A DNA stretch of 64,000 nucleotides, taken from NCBI RefSeq assembly GCF_010093595.1, contig NW_022985438.1, forward strand, positions 1,760,785 through 1,824,784, written 5' to 3'. The notes beneath the pieces are model-generated. The model did not search any database and was not told where the DNA came from. It was given only the letters and a program-made list of their open reading frames with translations. This document shows, in pieces, positions 47,324 through 57,889 of this stretch; the first letter of the stretch is position 1; each line of letters begins with the position of its first letter. Source of the DNA: Mytilinidion resinicola (Eukaryota > Ascomycota > Dothideomycetes > Mytilinidiales > Mytilinidiaceae). The position numbers and the translations under genes were made by a program.

Positions 47324-48424
47324 CTATTCTGACCCAAACCCCTGGGCCTTGCCCTTCAACTCCGCGGCCAGCCGCTCCAGATAGAACTTCGCAATCTCAG
47401 TCGGCATCCCCTCAAAAGCCTTGGCCATTTTTTCGATGTCCTTCCTCCCGCTTTCATATGCCTGCAAGTCCCGGTTTCCATACACGTCTCGACCGATCGC
47501 GTAATGCTTCTGCTCAAGATTCCGGAAGAAGACGTTGACAGCAACACTCATCCCAGCCGTTGGCCGCGCTGTATGGGACCACATTGGAGGTATGAAGAGG
47601 ACATCTCCGGGGCTAAGCAAGACTTCGTGCGGATGCGTTAAAGCGAGAGGCGGATGGTCGTGCGTGAAGACGTCAATGTTTGAGCTTGAGCCTCCTGGAG
47701 GAAACTCCAGATGCATAGCATCGCTTGGTGAATACAGCCGCAGCGTTTTCGTTCCGCGGATTTGGCAGAGGACGTTAGCCAATACGTCGAAATGCAGCCA
47801 GAGCATCAGAGGTCCGGAGACGCGTAGTGGCGAACTATGCATAGTCTCTCTCACCGGAGACAGTGCTTCCGGTAACTGGAAGTCTCCAGCTATGCCTGGA
47901 AAGTCTCGCTCCAGCATTGTAGGGTGTTTGCCGGGCTGATTGATTGATACGGACCGCAAATAAGATTTTTCTCCCTGGCAAACTCCTCTTATAAACTCTC
48001 CAAACGGTTTCTTGACGTACGAAAAGTTCTTGGTTTGAAACGTCATTCGGTCCGTCCTGCATGAGTGTATTATGACCGAACGGTCAGCGCCAATCTTTTC
48101 TTCCAGGTAATTTGGGGTCCATCGATGGGTACAAGGACCGAGGTCCAAGCCTTCCAGAACGCGAGGCTCTTGATTTGCTACAATGTCCCTAAATGCGCTC
48201 TCGGATGTGAGGCGAACTCGCCGAATAGGCTCTACTTTTAGCCTAGGCGTCTTCTCTACGGTCAACCCATTAACTCCTTTATCGGGTAGTGCTGAATGCG
48301 TAGGAGTCGGACGAATTTTAGTGCGATGTTGCTCGTCTTCTAAGAGCCTCGCAACGCTTCTCTTACTGACGATGCTGTCGTTCGTCTGGCCGTCGCTCAG
48401 GCTGGTGGATGGCGAAGTGGTCAT
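47324..48424 (-). CDS. JmjC/cupin-type 2-oxoglutarate oxygenase, TYW5-like
   Basis: This intronless gene encodes 366 residues. The JmjC fold is recognised by LMLWLHFDVLANVLCQIRGT, whose H-x-D would bind iron, then KTLRLYSPSDAMHLEFPPGG, LLSPGDVLFIPPMWSHTA (distal iron-binding His) and VNVFFRNLE. The closest family is TYW5, the tRNA wybutosine hydroxylase, or the related JmjC module fused to the TYW4/Ppm2 methyltransferase in many fungi. Here the domain stands alone, with an N-terminal region (TSESAFRDIVANQEPRVLEG, LGPCTHRWTPNYLEEKIGAD) typical of TYW5/HIF1AN-like proteins. A substrate other than tRNA cannot be excluded from sequence alone. Confidence 0.8.
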   Translation of the reverse strand: MTTSPSTSLSDGQTNDSIVSKRSVARLLEDEQHRTKIRPTPTHSALPDKGVNGLTVEKTPRLKVEPIRRVRLTSESAFRDIVANQEPRVLEGLDLGPCTHRWTPNYLEEKIGADRSVIIHSCRTDRMTFQTKNFSYVKKPFGEFIRGVCQGEKSYLRSVSINQPGKHPTMLERDFPGIAGDFQLPEALSPVRETMHSSPLRVSGPLMLWLHFDVLANVLCQIRGTKTLRLYSPSDAMHLEFPPGGSSSNIDVFTHDHPPLALTHPHEVLLSPGDVLFIPPMWSHTARPTAGMSVAVNVFFRNLEQKHYAIGRDVYGNRDLQAYESGRKDIEKMAKAFEGMPTEIAKFYLERLAAELKGKAQGFGSE

Positions 48425-49147
48425 GTCGACGGCTCACAAACTTTCAATCTTGAGGCATTCTGCTGTAGTTTGTGGTTTCGAGGGCGTCGTGCATGTTGGT
48501 ATGAGTGGGAGCTCGATTAGTGTGCGGGCAGCCACAATTTTGTCCAGGGTTCATCATAAACTGCAAACGAGCAGGCGACGGGATAGTCATGACTTGGCGC
48601 CGTAGAAGCCTTAGTGGAATTTCGACCGCGCTTGCTGTTATCACTCTATGGTGATGATTGATAGGTATTTTGCTTTTAGATTTTTCGTACGTTTGTTTCA
48701 CTCGATTGGCATTGGATGATACTTCAAGGTTTACTTTTCGTAGTCGGTTCGAATCTCACCGGTTATACATGTCTCGTAGTCTTATATCATTGCCAGGCCA
48801 AACTCACAGTATTTACAAATTAAGTTTGAAACGCGCACGCTCCAGCGAAAAGGAATTTGTACGAAGTACCGTGTTTCGAGGTGCAGGGTTCCCTCGGCTT
48901 GCGATTTCAAGGCTGACTGGGATGCCCCACCTGCACTACTTGCTGTGGCTGGTGAACTACCGACACCAAAGGCTGTCCGCCTAGAGCATCGCCCGCTCAT
49001 CGCCGGCTTGTATTCACTGTCCAAACTTATGTCGCGCCTACATAACCCTCGCCCAGAGTGGAGGTGACCCCGAACTTCTCCACTAGCTCACCTTACCTTC
49101 CGCCCACCACAACACCTCGGTCTAGACAGCTCAGAATCCTCAACACG
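48425..49147. promoter_or_regulatory. Divergent promoter region, TYW5-like gene and ATG18
   Basis: 723 bp between two divergent start codons. A 108-codon plus-strand frame at 48658 has no family resemblance and I do not support it. Confidence 0.5.
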
Positions 49148-50651
49148 ATGGCAACCATGAACTTCGTTACGTTCAACCAGGACCACAGCATGTTGGGAGT
49201 CGGTACGTGTCTCTGCCTGTTCTACGAGTAGCTGCTAACACGTTTTGTGTCTCATCCAGGTACCAGCAAAGGCTTCCGGCTCTACAATACCGACCCGTTC
49301 AGCAAACATTATGAATCGCAAGACGGAGACATCGCTATCGTGGAGCAGCTCTTCTCGACGTCTCTCGTTGCGCTCATCATGTCGCCTCGTGTTCTGCGGA
49401 TACAGAACACCAAGGTACCAGACAACAGGCCCTATAGTGCGATCGGCGGGCTAACAGCTCAGCGAAATTCCACTATCTGCGAACTCACGTTCCCAACCCG
49501 CGTGCTTGCCGTCAGACTCAACCGGAAACGGCTTGTAGTTGTTTTGGAAGATCAAATATATATCTACGATATCGCCAACATGAGGCTGATATACACTGCG
49601 GATACCTCTCCCAATCCCGACGGTATGGAGCATCGCCAATCATTGTAGAATCTGTTCTAACCCACACTTTGTTAGCAATTTGCGCGCTGTCAGCCTCTTC
49701 CGATTCAAACTACCTCGTGTACCCCCTGCCAATGAAAGCTGGGCCCACCGGATATGCGCCGCCATCGCATGCCCCTCCAACTACCAACCATGTTTCGCCG
49801 ACTACTGGGGAAGTCCTGATATTCGACGCGACCAAGATGGAGGCAGTCAATGTAGTCGAGGCACATAATTCACCGCTATCGTGCATAGCGCTGAACAACG
49901 ATGGTACACTGCTCGCCACGGCCTCGGAGAAAGGGACCATCATTCGAGTCTTCTCAGTACCAGACGCGACAAAGCTGTACCAGTTTCGAAGGGGCTCCAT
50001 GCCTGCTAAAATCTTCAGCATGTCGTTCAACTCCACATCGACACTTCTCTGCGTATCGTCAGCGACGGAAACCGTTCACATTTTCCGACTCTCAGCTCCA
50101 GGTGCTGGCCGACGCAACAGCATGTCCTCTCAGATGCGACCACCATCAATCTCTCGAGACCGCAGCACCAGCCCGAGCAGCGAGGAAACAAGAGAGACGT
50201 CAACGTACGGTGAAAGCACGGAAGCTTCGATACCGGATAGGAAGCCGCTGAACCCCACCTTCGCCAGCATGATCCGTCGGACGTCTCAGAACGTCGGCAA
50301 GACGTTCGCAGCGACCGTTGGTGGGTACCTGCCCAGTACCGTCACAGAGATGTGGGAGCCGTCACGGGATTTTGCATGGGTGAAGATCCCCCGGTCTCAG
50401 ATTGCACCGTCTTCCGGACCTGTGAAGACAGTCGTTGCTCTAAACAATAGCGGACCACAGATAATGGTGGTCACGAATGAAGGAAACTTCTTCGTTTTCA
50501 ACGTGGATCTGGAAAAGGGAGGCGAAGGCAGTCTCGTGAAGCAGTTCTCGTAAGTCTTAGATTCCAGGTGTCAAGGAATACACTCATATTAATACGACTT
50601 AGGGTTCTCGAGCAGAACGACCAACTGGGACGCTCTCTGGTCGAAGAGTAA
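49148..50651 (+). CDS. ATG18: PROPPIN WD40 autophagy protein Atg18
   Basis: Atg18 is a seven-bladed beta-propeller that binds PI3P and PI(3,5)P2. It works with Atg2 in lipid transfer to the phagophore and in vacuole fission. Exons are 49148-49202, 49260-49414, 49463-49622, 49676-50549 and 50603-50651. The phosphoinositide motif FRRG is present in [19 protein letters not shown]. Other conserved blades are [40 protein letters not shown] and [21 protein letters not shown] Ser/Arg-rich, disordered insertion ([20 protein letters not shown]) forms the extended loop of blade 6. FRRG followed by PxKI favours ATG18 over HSV2. The second intron is 48 nt and keeps the frame if retained. Confidence 0.93.
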
Positions 50652-51571
50652 ACGCTCGAGGGTTTTGCGGTGCTACATTGGCGTAAGTGTGGAACACGGG
50701 TACTCTTTCAAGTACTTTTGTTCGGTTAGGGGCTCATTGGAGTGGTTGTAGTAGCATTTCTGGCGTCAGGTCATTATTAAGTGCTTCGCATCGTCCGGCG
50801 AGACATCGACATTGGGTATATTGGGCCACTTTGGTACCTAGGTAGTTCATCAATTGCATGGCAATCTCGACTTGACGTATACTGTTCTGCAAGCCCGGTG
50901 CTTAAATGCCCGCGTTTGTGCGAATAAGCTACCTCCCTTCTGCTGCACGGCCAGCCCACCCTTTGCTGTCAATTCACCGCAGTCAGATTGGCCAGAATCA
51001 ACGGGCCGACACCTCGGAAGTTGAGAATCTGAAGTCTCATTGATCTAGACCTTACGAAGTTATCGCGAGCCTCTATGCCGCTAGACTTGGTGTTGAGCTA
51101 ACTATTCTTTGTTTAATAATGACCTAAGCAACCGCCGGCACACCATGATTGAGTTGTTGACTGAGCTACGCTGGCCTGACCTTGCTATGAGTCTTCAGAA
51201 ACTTACTCTATAGTTTACAGCTAGAAGCAGATTGAGGTATAGAGCTCTCGGAGGAGGTGTCGGGCTGCCGATCCTAGCCAATCAGAGTGTGGTGAATTGA
51301 CAGCAAAGGGTGGGCTGGCTGCGTAATGGAAGGGAAGTAACCCATTAGCACAAACGTGGGCATTTTAGCACGGGCCTTAGAAAGGCATGACGCCACGCTT
51401 GTTGCCTGTGCTCAGCCCCGCGTAGCTCGAGCTCCATTCACGATCTTAAGCTGCATAATTTCTGTCTCCACTGCTCATCCATAACACCCTCAACATCGAC
51501 CTGAACATATCTTCACACCGCTCGATCCATAGCCCCTACACCGTCAATACTAGCAAGGGAAACCGGCCGCC
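50652..51571. other. Intergenic region between ATG18 and PI31
   Basis: 920 bp with no supported gene; presumably the ATG18 3' UTR and PI31 promoter (both genes are on the plus strand). Confidence 0.5.
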
Positions 51572-52780
51572 ATGGTCCAGGAAAACACCACCGGCAACCC
51601 GCTTGCCGCCGGCTCGCTAGCCGTCTTCATGGCCGCGAGTCTGCCTAAGGGCGCGTCACCGCCTCTGAAGAACCCCTGGGATGCTATCGCGCTCGCCGTG
51701 CATGCCGGCATGATAGCTGTAGGCTTCAGGCTGATCGGTCTCGGCGAGGATCATCGGATAGGTATGCCCTCCAATGCTGTTAAGCTGCATCGCCATGCTA
51801 ATCCACCCGCAGACACCGCTTCAGATGCCCAAGATCCAGAGCCGCTTCCTTCGGAATGGAACGCCACTTCCTCCTATGCCTTCCGATACAAGCACGCACA
51901 ATCCTCGATGGAATACCTTGTCAAAGTGAGCCGACTAGGCAGCAAAGCCGTCGTCCTGGCCATGGCCATCGGCGCAGATAAGACAACTACCTTCGAGGTG
52001 ACGGTGAAAGACTATGTGTCCGAATCGTCAATCCCATCCACAGCCTTTCCCTCAGACGCGTCCACGGAAAGCATATCACAAACCCTGCAAGACGTCTTCA
52101 TCTCCGTCGGCCGCCTCGGCGACCTTGGTGCCCTGCTTAAGATCAGCGTAATCCAAAAGCTAGCGCCAGGACTGAATAAAGACGGATACGAAGAATACAC
52201 AGAGGCCGCATCTGCTTCGGGCAATAACCAGCGCCGTTCGCCGCCTCCCCGCCAGCCCCAAGCGCCTCAATACGACCCGCTTCGAGATGACCCTCTCCAA
52301 CCTCCTCCAGCACGACCATATCCTTTCAACGACCCTCTAGCCGTACCTCCGCGCCGCGGTCCACTTCCAGACCCAATACCCGGCTTCGAGGATGAGTATG
52401 AAATCAATCGGCCAGCGCGCGGCTATGGCGTCCCCGGCGGCCGCTTCCCCAATCTTGGGGACAATGACCTTTACCCACAAGGTTTAGGACCGAATGACCC
52501 ACTACGGCCGCACTTTGGCGGTGGGTTGCCACGACCGGGAGCTGGCGGCGGCGGAATGCATCCGACGTTCGATGATCCGATGTTCGGGGGGAGGGGCGGT
52601 ATTGGAGGCGGATATGATCCCATGGCTCCGCCGGGCGCGCGGTATGATCCCACCGGCCCTGGAGGTGCGCCTCGAGATGGAAGAGGCGGAATGGGCGGGC
52701 CTCGATTCCCTGGAGGAGGTGGATTGGGAGGGAGACCGCCGAACCCATTTGGCGGCTATGGGGACGGAGACTTTATATAG
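51572..52780 (+). CDS. FUB1: Proteasome regulator PI31 homologue (Fub1 type)
   Basis: PI31/Fub1 binds the 20S proteasome and affects its assembly and activity. The N-terminal FP-like domain has LKNPWDAIALAVHAGMIAVG and FRLIGLGEDH, then LPSEWNATSSYAFRYKHAQS and MEYLVKVSRLGSKAVVLAM. The C-terminal third is a Pro/Gly-rich, disordered region with repeated DPL and DPM motifs (YDPLRDDPLQ, NDPLAVPPRRGPLPDP) typical of PI31_Prot_C. It ends GYGDGDFI, close to but not a canonical HbYX. It is a single exon of 402 residues. Confidence 0.9.
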   Translation: MVQENTTGNPLAAGSLAVFMAASLPKGASPPLKNPWDAIALAVHAGMIAVGFRLIGLGEDHRIGMPSNAVKLHRHANPPADTASDAQDPEPLPSEWNATSSYAFRYKHAQSSMEYLVKVSRLGSKAVVLAMAIGADKTTTFEVTVKDYVSESSIPSTAFPSDASTESISQTLQDVFISVGRLGDLGALLKISVIQKLAPGLNKDGYEEYTEAASASGNNQRRSPPPRQPQAPQYDPLRDDPLQPPPARPYPFNDPLAVPPRRGPLPDPIPGFEDEYEINRPARGYGVPGGRFPNLGDNDLYPQGLGPNDPLRPHFGGGLPRPGAGGGGMHPTFDDPMFGGRGGIGGGYDPMAPPGARYDPTGPGGAPRDGRGGMGGPRFPGGGGLGGRPPNPFGGYGDGDFI

Positions 52781-55700
52781 GGGGACAAGACCGAAAGATG
52801 ATATGAAACATGAAGTACGATAACGAAGTCATGACATTGGTCATGAGAAAACAGAAGAACTGGCCATACAACCGGTATTAACGGTCAAAAACTCCTAGAT
52901 AAAATCTCGACAGTGAGGCCTTTGGCTAACTAGATATTTGCTATTGCCGGAGGGTTTATGTATAAAATCAAATGTAACACAACCGAGCATTGCTCCTCTG
53001 CTCCTAGGAGATTGCCTAAGTCTCTAATGTTTGTGACTTGTCGTGTCTTCTTGTGTCTAGAACGCTCGCCACCATATTAGATAGCCACGTACTACCATAG
53101 TGTTAACAACAGCTCTTTAACACCTCAAGAAGAGCACAACAGGGAATAGTAGCAAGCTTTGTGTGTATCTTCATCTCTCAGGCACGCTCTATGATCGTAA
53201 AGTGATAGCTGTCTGTTCTTGTTAGCGGCTAAGCTATATTGCACAAGAGTGAGCGCGGTATCGGTCCTGAAAAGCGCGGATACTTTGCATCCACTTCTGA
53301 ACAGTCTCTAGATAGCATCACTAGAGTTTCAGTTTGTTTTGAAGAGGTCACCAATACGATTATGTTGAAGGTGAAGTCTACGAGCAGTGCAACCAGTCAG
53401 GAGCGCCAAGCTCCACGATAGAGGCAGAATTTTCGCATTATAAAAGTCGAGTATCCAAATTACATGCCAGACCCAAGATACAACACCCCGAAAGAGCGCC
53501 CCAAACAACCGTCGTGGCCCAAAACGCCAAAACACCAACCCGTCCATCCCTCACCCACCTCAAACCCACCAACCACCTCTCAACCAAACCCCCAAAACCC
53601 ACCCAAATCAAATCCCTAAAATGCCCAAATCCATCTCCTCCCGCCCAAAAACCATAAAAAACCCATCCGCCCTCTTTCCGCGCTTTGGTTATTGCCCAAT
53701 CTATCCCGCGAAACCCCCCATACAAACCACCACCCGACGTCGAACTAAAGCCACGCTAACGACGCGCCTGCGATCCCAAGGTTGCCGCCCAGCCCCAAGG
53801 AACCGGCGCCAGAGTGCATGGGCCGCGTTTTGCAAGCGCTGGGAGACGCCGGCAGCCGAGAGAGACGAGGGAGAGGCGAATTGGCGCGCGGCCGGCGGCT
53901 GACACGGCGGGTCGGGCGTGTAAGCTGCAATGCACGGGCGACGCCGGGTCCTGGCGATCCTGGGGGTTGTGCTGGGGTCACGGGCCAGGTGTTTGGGGGT
54001 GCACCTTGCATCCCCACGAGTTGGTGTCAGCCTTATGGGGGTGGAGGCTTGGTGGGATTTGGGGCTGAGGACGAAGCGTTCTGGTCGGGGGGTGGAGATG
54101 TGAGTAAGTGTTGTTGTGAGCGGTGTTGGTGTCAGAGCGAGGGGACGACCTCTGGGAGATCACGTGCTATCACGTGAGCTCCGCGGAGTCGAGTGCACAG
54201 CCTTAGGTGTAAATATAGCTCCGAGGAGGGTACGAAGCACAGAAAGGATGGCTGAGCGGGATTGTAGATTGAGCTCGGCCACCGGTCATAAATCTGTGTG
54301 TATGTTGTTCTGTCCGCTCATGCTTGTGATGCTATATGGTATTGATTTAAATTTAGAGCGACGTGTCACGTGCTTGGTATGTATGTATGTACCCGTCTCT
54401 TTCTCTTTAAGAAGGCCGAATGCCATTGCCGAGTGTTTCAAGATGATGAAGTTCGTTTCTCTTGCGTCTCATCAGTCGTGTTAGTTCTTGAGATGCCCAT
54501 GATGATAACAAGCACACCGACGACAGATTGCATTTAAAATAAATTCCCCGTTTGGATTCAGTTTCGATTGCTGCGAAGTCGTACACCTCCGCAGTACCCC
54601 ACAGATCCGTCATTTGGCAGTACCCCTAGATCCAATAGTTTCATTGATGAGGTGGCTAAACGGAGCTTCCTAGATCGTTTGAAGGACTTTCGTGACTGAC
54701 CGAGGATGCCAAGCCTATGAGGCTTCCTGCATCTGTCGATTATCGTGGCCCGAACCAATCAAAGAAAATTCAATTGCGAGAGCGAGTGCGGGTCTTGGGC
54801 ATGAGCCGGCCTACGAGTTTGGATTGCTGGCCACCCACCTCGGACAGCTGTCATGTCCCGCCAATGTTACTGGTAGCGGAGGATCATCGCCTAAGCTAAG
54901 AGGCTGTACCGCGAATTTGACAGGTCGCATACCACAGATGCTCTTTTTTTCGGGGCGGCCGGTAGCAACTCTGAGGCCGTCGAGGCCAAGTCAGCGCTCG
55001 CCGATGCTGGGTCGGCGGCTTGAAGAGGATAGATATGAGACAGGCCATGATGCGCAACGGCCTGCACGGTTACGTGGATGGCGTGAGCTGTGTTCCCTTG
55101 CGAGAGTCGTGGGCACGCAGCAGGCGCCTCGGACACGTTTTGCCTAGCTTTGGAGCGTGCTGTGGACCCGTTTGGTTGGTGGCGTCGGGCTGGCGGCCCT
55201 ATTCGTCGTCGGCATGATTGACTTTCACCCGGCGAGGAAGGGGAGGCGTGGAAGAGGGCGGGCATCGAGCATCACGCCCGGACGCCCCGATCCGCAACGA
55301 ACTGGAGGACCGGTCCGCACATGCCGACTCGCCCGCAGCGTAGTGCGGTCATGTGCTTCGGCGGCGTCCAGCGAGGAGGGATTGATGCATCGTGGCCAGC
55401 CTCGAGGGTGCGCTGGAGAGCCCGAGACTGCTGCGACGTCTGGACGAAGAGGAACGGCCGTACGGCCCCCACGACTCGGCGATTCCGCCGGTGGCTGGAC
55501 TGTCCCGTGGTAAGAATGGCAGGTTTCCAGCAGCATGGAACGCTACAGAGCGCAAAGTCAGGCGACAGCATCTCGACCTCAGCTGGCGGAGAGCGCAGAC
55601 CGCGCGGAAGGGCAGGCGAGTGGGAGAGGTCCCGAGAGACGGGGTTAGGCAGCAGAGGCAAATGTGTCGATTCTCTGGAGGTGCAGCAGCAAGCCAGCAC

Positions 55701-56542
55701 ACAGCGCTTCACTTAAGCGCTGATTCGGCTGCGAGGGCGAGGGTCTGCAGACGGCGCAGGGCAGTCCGGCTCGAAACAAGACGGGCCGCGAGAGGAGGGG
55801 CTGGCGCTTAAACCCTGAGGCCCTCAGCACGCCTGCGACAACGCCGGCGACCACCATGCGCAACATCGAACGCTGCTCCAACCACGGCACTTGTCGCCCC
55901 ACCCTCACAAGCAGCGAAGATAGCTGCAATCAACGGCTGCCGTTGACGCGGGTCGACCTGCCTGGACTGGCCAGCGCCGGCCACAGCGGGTATCACCTCG
56001 TCGCATCAGCGCATGCGGGCCCCGTCAAGACTGCGCAGAGGGCGGCTGCTGCTCGCCACGAGCCAATCTCGAAGCCCAGCGGCTAACTACTGCAATCCCC
56101 GGCTCGCGGGTCCAGCAATCAAGATGGCTGTCGTGCCCTTGCGTCCCTTCCTTGCCACCATGCCGCTCCGCGGCCCACGACGAGCCCGAAGCCGCCGTGG
56201 AACGAGTCTCGCGCGAATGGGAGCTTGTCGCAACCTGAATGAGTGACTTTGATTGAAGATGAGCCGCCGCTGGAGCGATCCAGCGACGCCTTGTGCGACC
56301 TCTAGAAACCAGCCGAACTGACCCGCCAACTCCAAATGCACCGTTGCCTGCTAACTCCGGAATGCCGCCAATGGTATCGCACGATCGGTACTGCCGCCCG
56401 ACAATGGCCGCCCACATGCTGTGTAAATCAAATGTGTCTGCTTTCCCGCGGTCCATGCCGCCTTGCATGTCCGCCCGCCTGACGCGCTCCCCCTCTTCTC
56501 AGTGCCCCAGTGAACCACGCCCAACGAGCCCTACCTGTCCGT
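52781..56542. other. Gene-poor region of 3.8 kb
   Basis: I find no supported protein gene. The left part (to about 53600) is ordinary sequence. From about 53600 to 56540 the composition becomes GC-rich and frames stay open on all strands, giving low-complexity translations. It separates the convergent ends of PI31 (+) and the zinc-finger gene (-). CACGTG motifs near 54161-54372 are listed separately. Confidence 0.45.
54161..54372. promoter_or_regulatory. Cluster of three CACGTG E-boxes
   Basis: CACGTG occurs at 54161-54166 and 54171-54176, exactly 10 bp apart (one helical turn), and again at 54367-54372. The motif is the classical bHLH site (Cbf1-like). No supported gene lies immediately downstream, so the target is unclear. 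Confidence 0.5.
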
Positions 56543-57889
56543 CTATAGTCGCGAAAAGTCTTCGGTCTTGAAGAGTGGTGTGGGTTGGCCTGCAGGCGAC
56601 GAGTCTGCGGGGCTGTCGTACTCTTGGCGTACGGTGGCCGGTCCGTCCGGGCTTCCGGCAGATCGCGATGTCGCCGTGCGTAGAGGGATTAAGTTGTGCT
56701 GTCCAACCTCGAAGCGTCTCGGGCACCCGTCCTCTTCATGTCTGGTCCCAGAGTTAGCCTTGAGCCTCATCATTGATGTCGTGGGAGAATAACGAACCTT
56801 CGGAGCGTATCCCTTCGGGCAAAGTGGGCCTCGCATGCAGCACACTTGAAGTTCTTTGTCTTCACATGCACCTGCGTTCGGTTTCAGTAACGCTCGCGTG
56901 GGATCAGGAAGTACACTTACGCTCTGCTCGTGCCTCGACAAGTCCGTCTTCCTAACGAACCCTCGTTGGCAGTTGGGATATGGGCACTTGTGGGGATGCT
57001 CCCTCAACGGATCGTGCGTCGTCATGTGGGCCTTGTGGTTGTAACTGCGTTGGAACAGCTTGTGGCAGATCTCGCAGGCGTAGTTTGCGTTCTGCGGTGT
57101 CGTAGGATTCCGCCTGATTCTCATGCGGCTGCTACGATCGGCGAAATGTTCTCTTCTGCCCGAGCTCCTTCGCCTCTCAGGCGGCGCGCTTCTGCTGTTC
57201 CTATCTTCCATCTTAGCAGACTCTGCTGCGGCCTCCGAATCCATCATCTGGAGTGTTGGCGAGCCGTAATCGTAGCGATACAAGGCATTGTTTGACAGCC
57301 GATCTGGGGAGACCGTCAACGGCTGCTGACGAAGGACGCCGTGAGGAGAAACGTCTCCATCGTCGAGCCAATCGTGGGGCGCTTCAAGCTTGACGTTGGG
57401 CGTGAATACCGCCTCGGAACCGGCTCTTGAATACATCGACGTCTCGTTCGAAGATGACACGGAAGATCGGTGCGAGTAGTGGTGGTGTGCCCGGAGGCCG
57501 GGAGAACGGTTGGGGTCAACAAGCCCAGGAGGAGGATATGAAAAGGCCTGGTTCCAAGAAAGAGGCGAACGAGTGACGGGTGGATCGTATAGACTGGGCC
57601 ACTGATCTGCTAAAACCTCTGGCATTAGAGGAGACGTGCTGCTACTCATGTGAGGATTCCAGGCCTCGGTAGGCTGAGGCGAGGGAGGATACAGCGTCGA
57701 GGCGTTCTGAGGTTGGCCTACCGGGAGTGTTATCGAGTAGTTGTATAGCCCGAGCCCGTCTGGAGAGTAATTGACAGCCGAGTCACTTCGTGCTGGAGAG
57801 GGATAGCTGGGCGACTGGCCCAGGGTTGGTGCCTTCATGGACTGTCGGAAATGGGGGTGTAAGGAGGGTGAGGGATGGGTGGAGTCCAT
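56543..57889 (-). CDS. C2H2 zinc-finger transcription factor (three fingers)
   Basis: The ATG at 57889 gives MDSTHPSPSLHPHFRQSMK. An N-terminal Ser/Pro/Tyr-rich region of about 240 residues is disordered and probably activating. A basic segment (RSSGRREHFADRSSRMRIRR) precedes the fingers. Finger 1 is C-x2-C (CEIC) with HKAHMTTH, and finger 2 is C-x4-C (CPYPNC) with HEQSVH. Finger 3 is CAAC with RRHEEDGC, a CCHC form. An intron (GTAAGT...CGCAG) splits finger 2 between its two histidines, and another (GTTCGT...ACCAG) splits finger 3. The tail has SSPAGQPTPLFKTEDFSRL. It is probably a nuclear DNA-binding regulator, with target unknown. Confidence 0.85.
   Translation of the reverse strand: MDSTHPSPSLHPHFRQSMKAPTLGQSPSYPSPARSDSAVNYSPDGLGLYNYSITLPVGQPQNASTLYPPSPQPTEAWNPHMSSSTSPLMPEVLADQWPSLYDPPVTRSPLSWNQAFSYPPPGLVDPNRSPGLRAHHHYSHRSSVSSSNETSMYSRAGSEAVFTPNVKLEAPHDWLDDGDVSPHGVLRQQPLTVSPDRLSNNALYRYDYGSPTLQMMDSEAAAESAKMEDRNSRSAPPERRRSSGRREHFADRSSRMRIRRNPTTPQNANYACEICHKLFQRSYNHKAHMTTHDPLREHPHKCPYPNCQRGFVRKTDLSRHEQSVSVLPDPTRALLKPNAGACEDKELQVCCMRGPLCPKGYAPKVRYSPTTSMMRLKANSGTRHEEDGCPRRFEVGQHNLIPLRTATSRSAGSPDGPATVRQEYDSPADSSPAGQPTPLFKTEDFSRL

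Noticed and set aside
48658..48984. 108-codon plus-strand frame between the TYW5-like gene and ATG18
   Set aside because: Sits in a divergent promoter region and shows no recognisable features.
54692..56468. Numerous 100-150 codon frames on both strands
   Set aside because: Open frames on all strands at once in GC-rich sequence, with low-complexity translations; no splice structure or family signal.
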